A stretch of 64,000 nt of DNA from Bacteroidota bacterium (GCA_038746285.1 JBCDKT010000018.1:1-64000); one strand, 5' to 3'. Positions 43,318 through 60,526 are shown, counted from the first letter of the stretch. The notes: generated by a model from the sequence alone, not told the origin. Translations and numbers: made by a program.

Positions 43318-44091
43318 TCAGAACCGCCGGAGCACACCGAGGCTGAGCCCGGCGCGGTCGTAGAACGGGTTGTGGTAGAGCGTGGCGCGCGCAGTGAGGT
43401 GCCAGCGCCCGCGGACCGGCTCGGTCCATGTCATGCCCAGCTCCCAACTTCGAAAGGCCACCTCGACGGCGAGCGGTTCGACGCGCAGGTAGGCTTCGCG
43501 CCCCAGGCCGATCCGGCCCGAGATACTCCGCGCGTCGGGCCGGCTGTAGGTGAGCGCGGCGTGGACGTAGGTCCCGCGCGCGTCGCCCGGCGAGCTGATG
43601 GTGTACCGGTTGCCGAGCTGCACCACGAGCGGCCCGGTGTAGTAGGCCGCCTCGGCGCGGAGGATGACGTCGTGGTTCACGTCGCGGGCGTCGTGGTAGC
43701 CGATCCCGAGGGTCGTGACGATCTGCTGGCGGGAGCCCCACTTGCGTCCGAGTTCGGCGCTGGCGCGCAGCCGGGCGTGGTACGCCCCGGCCGTGCTCGA
43801 GCCGGCGGAGGCGCTGGCGACCCATGTGCGCCCGAGAAGGCGGGCGTGGTCCACTCCAAAAACCACGCCCCCCTCCCCGAAACGCTCCTGAGCGCTCCAC
43901 TGAAGCCGCCATGTTCCGCCGCCTCCGCTCAGGATAGTGTGGCTGCTCACGCCGCGCGTGTCGGCGAAACCGCCCGACACGGACTCGTACTCCGTTGCCG
44001 CCTCCACAGAGACCACCTGCACCGCCGGCTGGGCAGACGCCGCTGCCGCTGCGGAGGCAACAAAAAACGGTATGAGACAGCGGGCACGCAT
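43318..44091 (-). CDS. YaiO-type outer-membrane beta-barrel protein
   Basis: The 257-aa product has a signal peptide (MRARCLIPFFVASAAAAASAQ) and alternating beta-strands typical of the YaiO family, with GGFADTRGVSSHTI, LGIGYHDARDVNHDVILRAEA and NRYTISSPGDARGTYVHAALTY, ending in an aromatic F. YaiO proteins often accompany glycosyltransferases and are thought to act in surface polysaccharide export. It lies 8 bp downstream of wecB and 2 bp upstream of the membrane-protein gene. Confidence 0.8.
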   Translation of the reverse strand: MRARCLIPFFVASAAAAASAQPAVQVVSVEAATEYESVSGGFADTRGVSSHTILSGGGGTWRLQWSAQERFGEGGVVFGVDHARLLGRTWVASASAGSSTAGAYHARLRASAELGRKWGSRQQIVTTLGIGYHDARDVNHDVILRAEAAYYTGPLVVQLGNRYTISSPGDARGTYVHAALTYSRPDARSISGRIGLGREAYLRVEPLAVEVAFRSWELGMTWTEPVRGRWHLTARATLYHNPFYDRAGLSLGVLRRF

Positions 44092-44099
44092 CGCGCGGC

Positions 44100-45386
44100 C
44101 TAGGCCGCCGTGGGGACCGTGTGCATCGGCTGCAGCGAAGGCACGTCCGGCGCGCTGACTTCGGTCGGCCGTTGGTCCAGGGGGCCGACGACGCTGACGC
44201 CGGGCATCCCGCTGGGGGCCATCGGCTGGCGGGCGAGGTCGCGCTCCAGAATCGCGGCGATGCGCGGTGCCGTCTTGCCATCGCCGTACGGGTTCTCGAG
44301 GCACTGCATCCGGCCGTAGAACGCCTCGTCGGTGATGAGTTCGTTGACCCAGGCTTCCAGGGCGTAGCGCTCCGTGCCGACGAGCGCCCCGCCACCGGCC
44401 TCGATCAGTTCGGGCCGCTCGGTGGTCTTGCGCAGAACGAGGACCGGCCGGTCGAGCGCGGCAGCCTCCTCCTGGATGCCGCCAGAGTCCGTCATGACGA
44501 GCCACGACTTGCGCAGCGCCCAGAGCATCTGAGGGTACGACAGCGGCTTGCTGAGCCGGATGCGGTCGGCCGTCTGCATGCCGCCCATCTGGAGGCCGAA
44601 GGCGACGGCCGAGCGCACGGCCGGGTTCGGGTGGAGCGGCCACAGGAACCGGATGCCCGGGTGCCGCGCCGCGAGCGCGCCGACGGCCGCGGCGACCTCG
44701 CTGATCGGACGGCCCCAGTTCTCGCGCCGGTGCGCCGTCACGAGCACGAGGCGGCCCCGGCTGGCCCACTCGGCCATGTCGTCGTCGAAGAGCGCGTCGG
44801 AGTCCTCGTGCTGCTCAGGAACGTCGAGGATCGCCTCCAGCCCGCGCTGCGCGGCGTCGACGATCGTGTTGCCGACGAGGTGGACGTGCTTCGGGACGCA
44901 GCCTTCACGCATCAGATTCCCGACGGCGCGGGAGGTCGGGGCGAAGTGCCACCGGGCGAGGCGCGCGACGATCTCGCGGTTCTTCTCCTCCGGGAACGGG
45001 TCGCGGCCGTTGTGCGAGCGCAGCCCGGCCTCGACGTGGCCGACCGGGATGCCCGCGTAGAACGCCGCCAGGGCCGCGGCGAGCGTCGAGGACGTGTCGC
45101 CGTGCACCAGCATGGCAACGGCCTCAGACTCGACCATGACCTCGTCGAGCGTGTCGAGCAGGCGGGCAGAGAGGTGGCCGAGCGTCGGGCGCTCCCGCGC
45201 CAGGTCGAGCGCCAGGTCGGGCGTCATCTCGAAGAAGTCGTAGAGCGGCCAGGCCATGTCGCTGTGCTGACCGGTGTGGAGCACGACGGGGCGAAGCGAG
45301 CTGGCCTTGAGCGCGTGGTACACGGGGGCCATCTTGATGATCTCTGGGCGAGTGCCCATGCAGAGCAGTACGGTGTTGGCAGGCAT
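44100..45386 (-). CDS. wecB: UDP-N-acetylglucosamine 2-epimerase (non-hydrolysing)
   Basis: The 428-aa enzyme interconverts UDP-GlcNAc and UDP-ManNAc. Family motifs are CMGTRPEIIKMAPV at the N-terminus, HTGQHSDMAW, GDTSSTLAAALAAFYAGIPVGHVEAGLRS, VTAHRRENWG and MTDSGGIQEEAAAL. ATG 45386 starts the Rossmann strand; an in-frame ATG at 45467 would add 27 basic residues. It likely feeds the neighbouring glycosyltransferase with UDP-ManNAc or draws on UDP-GlcNAc. A 65-residue disordered C-terminal tail is unusual. Confidence 0.95.
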   Translation of the reverse strand: MPANTVLLCMGTRPEIIKMAPVYHALKASSLRPVVLHTGQHSDMAWPLYDFFEMTPDLALDLARERPTLGHLSARLLDTLDEVMVESEAVAMLVHGDTSSTLAAALAAFYAGIPVGHVEAGLRSHNGRDPFPEEKNREIVARLARWHFAPTSRAVGNLMREGCVPKHVHLVGNTIVDAAQRGLEAILDVPEQHEDSDALFDDDMAEWASRGRLVLVTAHRRENWGRPISEVAAAVGALAARHPGIRFLWPLHPNPAVRSAVAFGLQMGGMQTADRIRLSKPLSYPQMLWALRKSWLVMTDSGGIQEEAAALDRPVLVLRKTTERPELIEAGGGALVGTERYALEAWVNELITDEAFYGRMQCLENPYGDGKTAPRIAAILERDLARQPMAPSGMPGVSVVGPLDQRPTEVSAPDVPSLQPMHTVPTAA

Positions 45387-45486
45387 GGAAGGGAGTGTTG
45401 GTAGAGGTCCGCGTTTCGCGCTCCGTGTGCACGCGCCGTGCCCCGCCGACCCGCCGGGACGTTCCATAAACCACCCCTATTCAGTC

Positions 45487-45516
45487 TTTTCGACGAAATG
45501 CAATCTTGTTTCGACG
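45487..45516. promoter_or_regulatory. 21-bp-spaced direct repeats upstream of wecB
   Basis: TTTCGACGA occurs at 45487-45495 and 45508-45516, two helical turns apart, in the most AT-rich part of the 298-bp wecB upstream gap; ATGCAAT and ATGACAAT follow each copy. Such spacing suggests a regulator binding on one face of the DNA. I see no gene in the rest of this gap (45387-45684). Confidence 0.45.
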
Positions 45517-45684
45517 AATGACAATTTCTGCTCGATGGAATAAGTAGAGCCTCCGGCGTAGGCGTCGCACCCTGTGCCCTCCCAGGCCCTCTTTGCATCC
45601 TAGCGTGCCCTGCGGCACAACCTTTCTACCGGCGAGGTTACCAGACGGAACGAGCGGGGCACCGCGCGGGGCATAGGCCTCCGA

Positions 45685-46431
45685 CTAAACGTGCCGTCTC
45701 TGGGCCGCCGTCACACGTCCGGCTTCGAGCGCCCAGACGGTGCCGTGGACGCACGATCCGGCCGAGGCGTACACCCGACGCCCGGTCGCTGTCGTTCCGG
45801 TCTCCGGCGTGCCGACGACGCTGCCCTGGGCGAGCACCAGGTCCCCGTCGGCCGCCGCCACGCCCGCGATCCGGCTCCCGGCTCCGACGTACAGGTCGCG
45901 CTTGCTGAACAGGCTGCCCTGCACCTCTACCTCGGGCCCGAGGTTCATCGGCCCGTGGCTCTTGGCGCTGCCTCGCAGCACGGCGGCGGCTTCCAGCCGC
46001 AGCGCGCCCGTGACCACGAGGTCGGCCTCGACGAGCGTGCGCGCCGGCACCGTGAGGTCGCCGCGCACCAGGAACCGGCCGGCGGCCTCGTCCGCGTGCG
46101 GCGGCGGCTCGAAGGGGAGACGCGCCGCCGCGACTGCCTCCCCGCCTGCTACCGCCTCGCCGAACCGGACGGCCGGCGCGCACAGCCGCTCGAACGAGCA
46201 GCCGACGCCGATCCGCAGCACGCGTCCCGCCGACGCCGTACCGGTGACCGCCTCTCCAGCCGGCACGGTCACTTCGTCCTCGGCGACGTCCTCGCGCAAG
46301 CGGAGGTCTTCCCGGTAGCGGTTCGAGAGCGCAAGCGGAGCCGCGTCTCGGCGGCGGTACACTTCCAGCACGGCGGGCACGAAGGGGAGTGCGATCCAGA
46401 CCAGCACCGCGATGACGACGAGCCACAGCAT
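45685..46431 (-). CDS. Membrane-anchored polymer-forming (bactofilin-like) protein
   Basis: The 248-aa product has one N-terminal transmembrane helix (MLWLVVIAVLVWIALPFVPAV). A short charged linker leads to a C-terminal region of hydrophobic beta-helix repeats (GDLTVPARTLVEADLVVTG, LRLEAAAVLRGSAKSHG, GSLFSKRDLYVGAGSRIAGV), similar to bactofilin/polymer-forming domains. It lies 3 bp after the glycosyltransferase, implying co-transcription and joint function at the membrane. The exact family is not identified. Confidence 0.65.
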   Translation of the reverse strand: MLWLVVIAVLVWIALPFVPAVLEVYRRRDAAPLALSNRYREDLRLREDVAEDEVTVPAGEAVTGTASAGRVLRIGVGCSFERLCAPAVRFGEAVAGGEAVAAARLPFEPPPHADEAAGRFLVRGDLTVPARTLVEADLVVTGALRLEAAAVLRGSAKSHGPMNLGPEVEVQGSLFSKRDLYVGAGSRIAGVAAADGDLVLAQGSVVGTPETGTTATGRRVYASAGSCVHGTVWALEAGRVTAAQRRHV

Positions 46432-46434
46432 CGG

Positions 46435-47946
46435 TCATCCGCTGCCCGGGAGGTCGGGCGTGTCCGAACGGAAGCGTTTGGTCTTGTCCCACACGAGCCG
46501 GCGCTTGCCGGGCCTGATCTGGTCAACGGTCTCTTCGATGACGGCGCGGGAGGTGGCGACGAGGCTGACGAGGAAGCCGAGGAGGTTGAGCGGAAGCAGC
46601 CGGATGCGCTGCCGCCCCCCGTCGAGCCGCGCCCCGGAGGCAATCTCGAAGAAGGCGGCGAAGTTGCCGAGCGTGTTGTACGAGGCGACGGCCAGCAAGG
46701 CGATGACACCGTTGAGCGGGTGGAGGCCAAGATAGAACAGCGTCACCGCCAGCAGCCACCCGAGGAGCAGCACCGGCCCCATCGCGTAGACGCCCAGCAG
46801 GAGCAACCCATCCAGGCGGCCCCGCAGGCCCAGGTGGGCGCTGCCGAGGACGGTCCCGGCGTAGCGGATCGCCGCGTCGGTGTGACCGCGCGCCCAGCGC
46901 CGGATCTGCTTCGTCCGCACCGACCACGTCTCGGGCGACTCCTCGTAGCACTCGGCGCGGTTGACGTAAGCCACTTTCCACCCGGCCGCGAGCACCTTGC
47001 AGGTGATGTCGGTGTCCTCGGTGAGCGTGTCGTCGCGCCAGCCGCCGACGGCGTCGACCACGCTGCGGCGGACGCCGCCGCAGGTGCCGCCGTACTGCGG
47101 CACGAGGCCGAGGTTCATCCGCGCCTGCTGGTCGACCTGGTAGCCGCCGGTCCGCTCCAGGTCCAGCAGCCGCGTCATCAGGTTGGCGTCGGTGTTGACC
47201 GGCACGACGCGGCCCATCACCGCCCCGATCTCAGGGTCGAAGAACGGTGCGACGAGCGTCTTGATGAGGTCGCGGCCGGGGAGGTAGTCCGCGTCGAAGA
47301 TCAGCACGATGTCGGTGTCGACGAGGCCGTAGGCATCGTTGAGCGCGGCCGCTTTACCGGGTTTCCCACCGGTCCGGTGGAAGGGCCTGATCCGCCCCGG
47401 GTGCTCGGCCACGCATGCGTCGATCACGGCGCGCGTCCGGTCCTGCGAGCGGTCGTTGACCGGGATGACTGTGATCCGGTCGGCGGGGTAGTCCACCTTG
47501 AGCAGGTTGCCGATGCTGTCGGCGATCACGGCCTCCTCGTTGTGAGCGGGAATGAGCACCGTCACGGCCGGCCAGGCGAGTGTGTCGAGCGCGGCGTAGG
47601 GATGACGCTGCCGCCCGAACATCCGGTTGAAGGTGAAGGCGTAGTGGCGGAGCGTGTAGAGGAGAATGAGGAAGATGACGCCGTAGAGGGTGTAGATAAG
47701 TGCCCGAACCCACCCGCTCTCCGCTCGCACCGCCGGCACGTCCGCTGCCTGAGTGACCTCCCACGGCCCAGCCCACGCCTCGGCCACCGAGCCGGAACCG
47801 GAGGGATCGGCCAGTGCTGTGGCCGAGAGGACCACCACCAGGACGCCCAGCGCAGTTGCAGACTGCGCCGTGCGAGCCGGTTGGCCGAGGCGGAAAGGAA
47901 GCAAAGCAAGAGGTAGAGTGAGCGGCGACGCCGGGCGCTCCGGCAC
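46435..47946 (-). CDS. Family 2 processive-type glycosyltransferase
   Basis: The 503-aa membrane enzyme has an N-terminal signal/TM segment, a second TM (LIYTLYGVIFLILLYTL), a GT2 domain and C-terminal TM helices. Catalytic motifs are LIPAHNEEAVI, VNDRSQDRTR, IVLIFDADYLPG (DxD), LTEDTDIT and QIRRWARGH (QxxRW). This matches cellulose/poly-GlcNAc synthase-like enzymes that build and extrude polysaccharide. It heads a minus-strand cluster with a polymer-forming protein, wecB, a YaiO barrel and a membrane protein. Confidence 0.9.
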   Translation of the reverse strand: MPERPASPLTLPLALLPFRLGQPARTAQSATALGVLVVVLSATALADPSGSGSVAEAWAGPWEVTQAADVPAVRAESGWVRALIYTLYGVIFLILLYTLRHYAFTFNRMFGRQRHPYAALDTLAWPAVTVLIPAHNEEAVIADSIGNLLKVDYPADRITVIPVNDRSQDRTRAVIDACVAEHPGRIRPFHRTGGKPGKAAALNDAYGLVDTDIVLIFDADYLPGRDLIKTLVAPFFDPEIGAVMGRVVPVNTDANLMTRLLDLERTGGYQVDQQARMNLGLVPQYGGTCGGVRRSVVDAVGGWRDDTLTEDTDITCKVLAAGWKVAYVNRAECYEESPETWSVRTKQIRRWARGHTDAAIRYAGTVLGSAHLGLRGRLDGLLLLGVYAMGPVLLLGWLLAVTLFYLGLHPLNGVIALLAVASYNTLGNFAAFFEIASGARLDGGRQRIRLLPLNLLGFLVSLVATSRAVIEETVDQIRPGKRRLVWDKTKRFRSDTPDLPGSG

Positions 47947-48127
47947 CCTTCAATCTTCCTGCCATCCTCCTGTATGGTCGCAGGCTGCGAGCGGCGACGG
48001 GGGCCCAGAGCCGAGCCGGAGGCGCAGGCAGCCGGGCAAATACCCTGAACCGGGGATTGCGGCAGGGCGCGTTGCAGGCGGTACTTAGGAGTCCTTCCCG
48101 ATCCCTACGATCTGACCCCTTCACGCT

Positions 48128-51091
48128 ATGCGTTTCTCTGCGATCCTACTCACGTTCTTCCTGCTGGGCACTTCGGTAGCCTACGCCCAGACCACCTGGA
48201 CCGGTGCCGCCGGCACCGCCGCTTGGTGCGACGCTGCCAACTGGGATGCCGGCGTCCCGACAGCCTCGACCAACGCCTTCGTGCGCGGCGGCGCAGTCGT
48301 CTACCCCCTCGTGGACGGCACCGAACCGTGCACCGTCACCGCCCTCAACCTCGACGTCAACGACAACAGCAGCGGCGGTCGTGTAACAGTGAGCGGGGGT
48401 ATCCTCGACGTAGTCTCGACTCTCGAGACGCGGAACAGCGGCGGCAACACCGGCCTCAGGCTGACAGGCGGCATCGTGACGGCAGCCCCGCTCACACTCA
48501 GCGGCGATCACGCCGGGCGCTTCACCGGGGGCGAGCTTCAGCTATCTGGGTTCCGGTCGCGCATTTCGGGCGTCTTCCGACCGGCCGGCACCCTCGTCCG
48601 CATCACTAGCGCCCACCGAGTCATCGTCGACGACCCAGGGATCACGCCGGGGCGCAGCTTCTTCGAGAACGTCGTCGTCGAGGCTGGGGCTAGCCTCACC
48701 ATGCGCTCGATCAGCGCGCTGCCGGGCAACGCCTGGTTCACCGGCTCGCTCTCGGGGGCCGGCGGGGCCAGCGGCTTCCAGCTCTACTTCACCACACAGC
48801 TTCCGACCCTGACGGGCAGCTATTCCACCACCGGAGCGACCTATTTCTACGGCACCCGCACGATCGGCACCAGCGAGAGCTACACTTTCCCGGGCGGCAA
48901 CCTCGAGATCGGCAACACGTCGTCCAGCGATGGCCTCGGTGGGCGCATCCGCGTCGCCGGCGGCGGCACACTCACCGTGCCGGGCAGCCTCACGACCTAT
49001 ACCAATGCCGAGGGCCAGGGCCTGGTCATAGCCGGCGGCGAGGTCGAGACCCGGGCGCTTGTGCTCAACGGGGACGCCTCGGCCAACTACGTCGGCGGTG
49101 AACTCCGGCTGACCGGCGGGCTCACGTCGCGCGTATCGGGCGTCTTCCGGCCGTCGGGCACGCTCGTCCGCGTCGTCGGCACCTCCCAGGTCATCGTCGA
49201 CGATCCGGGCATCACGCCGGGGCGCAGCTTCTTCGAGAACGTCGTCGTCGAGGCTGGGGCTAGCCTCACCATGCGCTCGATCAGCGCGCTGCCGGGCAAC
49301 GCCTGGTTCACCGGCTCGCTCTCGGGAGCTGGCGGGGCCAGCGGCTTCCAGCTCTACTTTACCACGCAGTTGCCGGCGCTCACCGGTTCGTACTCAACCA
49401 CCGGGGCCACCTACTTCCTCGGGACCCGCGTACTCGGGCCGGGGCAGAGCTACGCTCTGCCCAGCGGCGACCTCGAAATCAGCGACGGCGGCCAGATCCT
49501 CGTCGGAGGGGGCACCCTCACCGTGCCAGGCCGGCTCACGACCGAAAGCACAAGCCCGTCGTCGGGGCTGGGCATCGGGGCTGGCCTCGTCGCGGTCAAC
49601 ACCGTCTCGACGGTGGGCGACCACACCGGGCGCTTCATCGGCGGCGAGTTGCAGATCTCCGGCAGCGGCTCGCGCTTCGCCGGCATCTTCCGCCCCTCGG
49701 GTACGCTCGTCCGCTACCTGACCGGGGCTGGCAGGTCGCTCCAGACGATCATGGACAACGCCGGCACCGGGCCGGGTCAGAACTACTTCCGCGACCTCCT
49801 TATCGAGGGTACCGGCACGCTGAGCATGCGCTCGGTCAGCGCCACGGCCGGCAACGTCGCCGTCATCGGCAGGCTCACGATGGCGTCGAGCCGGCTGGCG
49901 GCCTTCCAGCTCTTCGGGACCCCGTTCCTCGCCTCGCCGCGCTCGCCCGACGGCGATGCGGGGCTGCTCATCCAGTTCCCAGTCACGGTCTCGGGCGTCA
50001 ACGTCGACGGGCTGGTGGTCGACTCCAACGGTCGCCTCATCGTCGAGAGCAGCGGCTGCCTCCGGCTCGACAACACGGACTTCCCCCGGTTCTCCGCGAC
50101 CGAGCCGCGCCTGACGGTCCGCCACCCCGGCGGGGACATCGAGTTCAACAACCTGACGTTTTCTACGCCCCCGAGCAACCTCCACCTCGCTGCCGAGGAC
50201 ACGGCACCGGGCAACCTGTCTCCCCTCCGCCTCTTCATCGTCGCCCCGGACCCGGCGACGGCGACGGAGGGCACCAACTACACGCAGGCCGGCGGAGCCG
50301 ACGTGCGGTGGGACGCCCCACCGCTCGGTCGCCTTCCGGTGACACTGGCCCTCGAACCGGCGGCGGCCCCTCCGGTCGTGATCCCGTCCGGCGGCGGCCC
50401 GCTCGCCTACGAGGCCATGCTGACCAACACCTCGGCCGAGGCGCAGACGTTCGAGGCGCGGATCGTCGCTCTGCTCCCCGGCGGCGCTCCGTTCGGGCCG
50501 CTCCAGGGCCCGCTCACGCTCCGCATACCGGCAGGCCAGACGATTGGACCGATCCCGTTTACCGAGACCGTTCCGGGGCTCGCACCGGCCGGAGCCTACG
50601 AGGTCGTGCTCGAAGGGACGGCGCTGTGCCCCGAGGCCAGCCCGCTCCCCGACGCGTTCACTTTCGAGAAAGAGGCGGGCGACGGCAGCCTGGCGCGGCC
50701 GGTCTCGCTCGGCCAACTCTTCGGTGCGTGGACAGACGGCGAGAACGAGGGCGTATCGGTGGCAGGCGTGCGCCGGGCGGAGTCTGCCTCCGACGTGGTG
50801 AGCGCTGAAGCCGGGGGTTCGCTTCCCGAGGTCTTCGCCCTCCACGCGGCCTATCCCAACCCGTCGCGTGGCGCGGTCTCGCTCGGCCTGGGCGTACCCG
50901 CTACACGCGAGGTCCGGGTCGAGGTCTTCGACACGCTCGGGCGCCGCGTGGCACTGCTTCACGACGGGCCGCTCGCCGCCGGGGAGCACACGCTCCGCCT
51001 CCGGGGCGAAGCGCTCCCGGCGGGCGTCTACGTCGTCCGCGCCGCCGACGGCGCGGCGGCGCTCACGCAGCGCATCACCCTGCTACGCTAG
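48128..51091 (+). CDS. Repeat-rich secreted protein with type IX-style sorting domain
   Basis: The 987-aa product has a signal peptide (MRFSAILLTFFLLGTSVAYAQ), a long beta-helix-like region with three ~185-residue repeats (each with FxxxxVEAGASLTMRSIS-type and FQLYFTTQLP-type strands) and a C-terminal sorting domain (AYPNPSRG, DTLGRRVALLHDGPLAAGEH, GVYVVRAADG). The first two repeats share 116 identical bases. It is probably a surface adhesin-like protein; function unknown. The start is set by the signal peptide. Confidence 0.82.
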   Translation: MRFSAILLTFFLLGTSVAYAQTTWTGAAGTAAWCDAANWDAGVPTASTNAFVRGGAVVYPLVDGTEPCTVTALNLDVNDNSSGGRVTVSGGILDVVSTLETRNSGGNTGLRLTGGIVTAAPLTLSGDHAGRFTGGELQLSGFRSRISGVFRPAGTLVRITSAHRVIVDDPGITPGRSFFENVVVEAGASLTMRSISALPGNAWFTGSLSGAGGASGFQLYFTTQLPTLTGSYSTTGATYFYGTRTIGTSESYTFPGGNLEIGNTSSSDGLGGRIRVAGGGTLTVPGSLTTYTNAEGQGLVIAGGEVETRALVLNGDASANYVGGELRLTGGLTSRVSGVFRPSGTLVRVVGTSQVIVDDPGITPGRSFFENVVVEAGASLTMRSISALPGNAWFTGSLSGAGGASGFQLYFTTQLPALTGSYSTTGATYFLGTRVLGPGQSYALPSGDLEISDGGQILVGGGTLTVPGRLTTESTSPSSGLGIGAGLVAVNTVSTVGDHTGRFIGGELQISGSGSRFAGIFRPSGTLVRYLTGAGRSLQTIMDNAGTGPGQNYFRDLLIEGTGTLSMRSVSATAGNVAVIGRLTMASSRLAAFQLFGTPFLASPRSPDGDAGLLIQFPVTVSGVNVDGLVVDSNGRLIVESSGCLRLDNTDFPRFSATEPRLTVRHPGGDIEFNNLTFSTPPSNLHLAAEDTAPGNLSPLRLFIVAPDPATATEGTNYTQAGGADVRWDAPPLGRLPVTLALEPAAAPPVVIPSGGGPLAYEAMLTNTSAEAQTFEARIVALLPGGAPFGPLQGPLTLRIPAGQTIGPIPFTETVPGLAPAGAYEVVLEGTALCPEASPLPDAFTFEKEAGDGSLARPVSLGQLFGAWTDGENEGVSVAGVRRAESASDVVSAEAGGSLPEVFALHAAYPNPSRGAVSLGLGVPATREVRVEVFDTLGRRVALLHDGPLAAGEHTLRLRGEALPAGVYVVRAADGAAALTQRITLLR
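48641..49326 (+). repeat. Internal identical DNA repeat pair in secreted protein gene
   Basis: Bases 48641-48756 and 49211-49326 are identical over 116 bases, 570 bp apart (190 codons), while the sequence on either side is diverged. A third, more diverged copy starts near 49750. Confidence 0.9.
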
Positions 51092-51112
51092 CCCGACCCG
51101 AGGTGGGCCGCG

Positions 51113-51146
51113 GAGGGGTCAGGACGAGGATGGGTCCTGGCCCCTC
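51113..51146 (+). terminator. Candidate terminator hairpin after secreted protein gene
   Basis: GAGGGGTCAGGAC (51113-51125) pairs over 13 bp (one G-U) with GTCCTGGCCCCTC (51134-51146). No clear T-tract follows. A smaller CTACCCG/CGGGTAG hairpin lies near 51172-51189. The rest of this 244-bp gap shows no gene. Confidence 0.45.
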
Positions 51147-51335
51147 TGTCCGTTTCACCTCAGCCCGCGTCTACCCGTTTCCGGGTAGGCCTCCGGCTCT
51201 GCACGCCTGCATTTCCCCTTTCCCGGCGATTGTGAGCGGCCTACTTGTCGGGCGATACTGGGCCCGTCCTTACGAAACCTCGTCTGGAGCGGTCCCGACG
51301 CGACCTCCGGCGGCGCTCCTCAACCCGAACCCGAT

Positions 51336-52178
51336 ATGCTATCCACGACCTTCCGCATCCTGACCCTCTGCCTGGTGCTGCCGCTGCTCGCCGCGTGCGA
51401 CTCCGGCGACCCTGACGACGGGCCGCAGTCCGTCGACCCCGGCAACGCGAGCGCCGTCAGTTCCCTCCTCAACCTCGTGGGCGGCGAGCGCGCCGAGGGC
51501 AGCCCGCCGGCCCCGTCCAGCGCCGACGAAGCCCCCGACGTGAGCGCCGGGGCCAGCGCCGTGTCGATCCAGCCCGGCGGCCGGCTCACGCTGAACTTCG
51601 CCTACGCCGACGGCAGCGCGCTCGCAGGCTACTACCTCGCCGTCGTCGGGGCCGACGACTACTTCAACGTGCCCTTCAGCGGCGACGCCGCCGCGAGCGG
51701 CACCGCGAGCCTCGCCTTCCAGATCCCCGCGTCGCTCGGCGACGGCTCGTTCGACGTGGCCTACTGCGTCTACAACAGCGACGGCCTCGTCAGCAACATC
51801 ATCACGACGACCGTCTCGCTCAGCGGCAACGCCCCGGGCAACGTGGACGCCGGCGGCGAAGACAGCAGCGGCGGCGAGACCGACGGCGGCGAGCTGTCGT
51901 GGACCGAGAACGCCGTCTCGCTGCGCGGCAACAACGGCGCCCGCTACCGCTTCGACTGCCCAGCAAACGGCACCCTTCGCACCGTCTGGGGGACCGACCT
52001 CTACACCGACGACTCGTCGATCTGCACGGCGGCGGTCCACGCGGGCGAGATCACGCAGGCCGGAGGCAGCGTCGTCATCGAGATTCGCCCCGGGGCCGAG
52101 TCCTACACCGGCTCGGAGCGCAACGGCGTCACCTCCAGCAACTGGGGCCAGTGGTCGGGGAGCTTCCTCTTCCCGTAG
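51336..52178 (+). CDS. LCCL-domain lipoprotein
   Basis: The 280-aa product is a lipoprotein (LCLVLPLLAAC, lipid Cys 21). A Pro/Ser/Asp-rich linker leads to a beta-sandwich-like middle part (residues ~70-165). After an acidic Gly/Ser linker comes a C-terminal LCCL domain: FDCPANGTLRTVWGTDLYTD, SSICTAAVHAGEI and YTGSERNGVTSS. LCCL domains are best known from eukaryotic extracellular proteins such as cochlin and Limulus factor C, and also occur in bacteria. Function here unknown. A strong terminator follows. Confidence 0.85.
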   Translation: MLSTTFRILTLCLVLPLLAACDSGDPDDGPQSVDPGNASAVSSLLNLVGGERAEGSPPAPSSADEAPDVSAGASAVSIQPGGRLTLNFAYADGSALAGYYLAVVGADDYFNVPFSGDAAASGTASLAFQIPASLGDGSFDVAYCVYNSDGLVSNIITTTVSLSGNAPGNVDAGGEDSSGGETDGGELSWTENAVSLRGNNGARYRFDCPANGTLRTVWGTDLYTDDSSICTAAVHAGEITQAGGSVVIEIRPGAESYTGSERNGVTSSNWGQWSGSFLFP

Positions 52179-52202
52179 GCACCTCAGCCAGCGATAAGCA
52201 AG

Positions 52203-52237
52203 AAAGCCCCGACCGCCAAGCAGACGGTCGGGGCTTT
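52203..52237. terminator. Bidirectional intrinsic terminator
   Basis: AAAGCCCCGACCG (52203-52215) and CGGTCGGGGCTTT (52225-52237) form a 13-bp perfect stem with a 9-nt loop and A/T flanks. It lies between the LCCL gene and the convergent rpoC and serves both. Confidence 0.9.
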
Positions 52238-52256
52238 GCTGTGTCAAGCCGCGAGG

Positions 52257-56552
<4,296 letters not shown>

Positions 56553-56586
56553 AATGTGTATCGCGTGCTAAAAGATGATACCGGGT

Positions 56587-56614
56587 GTAGAGGCGACCGG
56601 CCGGTCGCCCCTAC
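56587..56614. repeat. GTAG...CTAC palindrome between rpoB and rpoC
   Basis: GTAGAGGCGACCGG (56587-56600) and CCGGTCGCCCCTAC (56601-56614) form a 28-base near-perfect palindrome with one mismatch, a type of dispersed repeat common in many genomes. It fills much of the 77-bp rpoB-rpoC spacer. Confidence 0.7.
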
Positions 56615-56629
56615 GGTTGGCATGAACGA

Positions 56630-60526
<3,897 letters not shown>

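Noticed and set aside
42473-44395. Single 640-residue minus-strand protein
   Set aside because: The upper part reads antiparallel to no motif and overlaps the YaiO-like gene in another frame; only the lower part from ATG 43315 has membrane-protein character.
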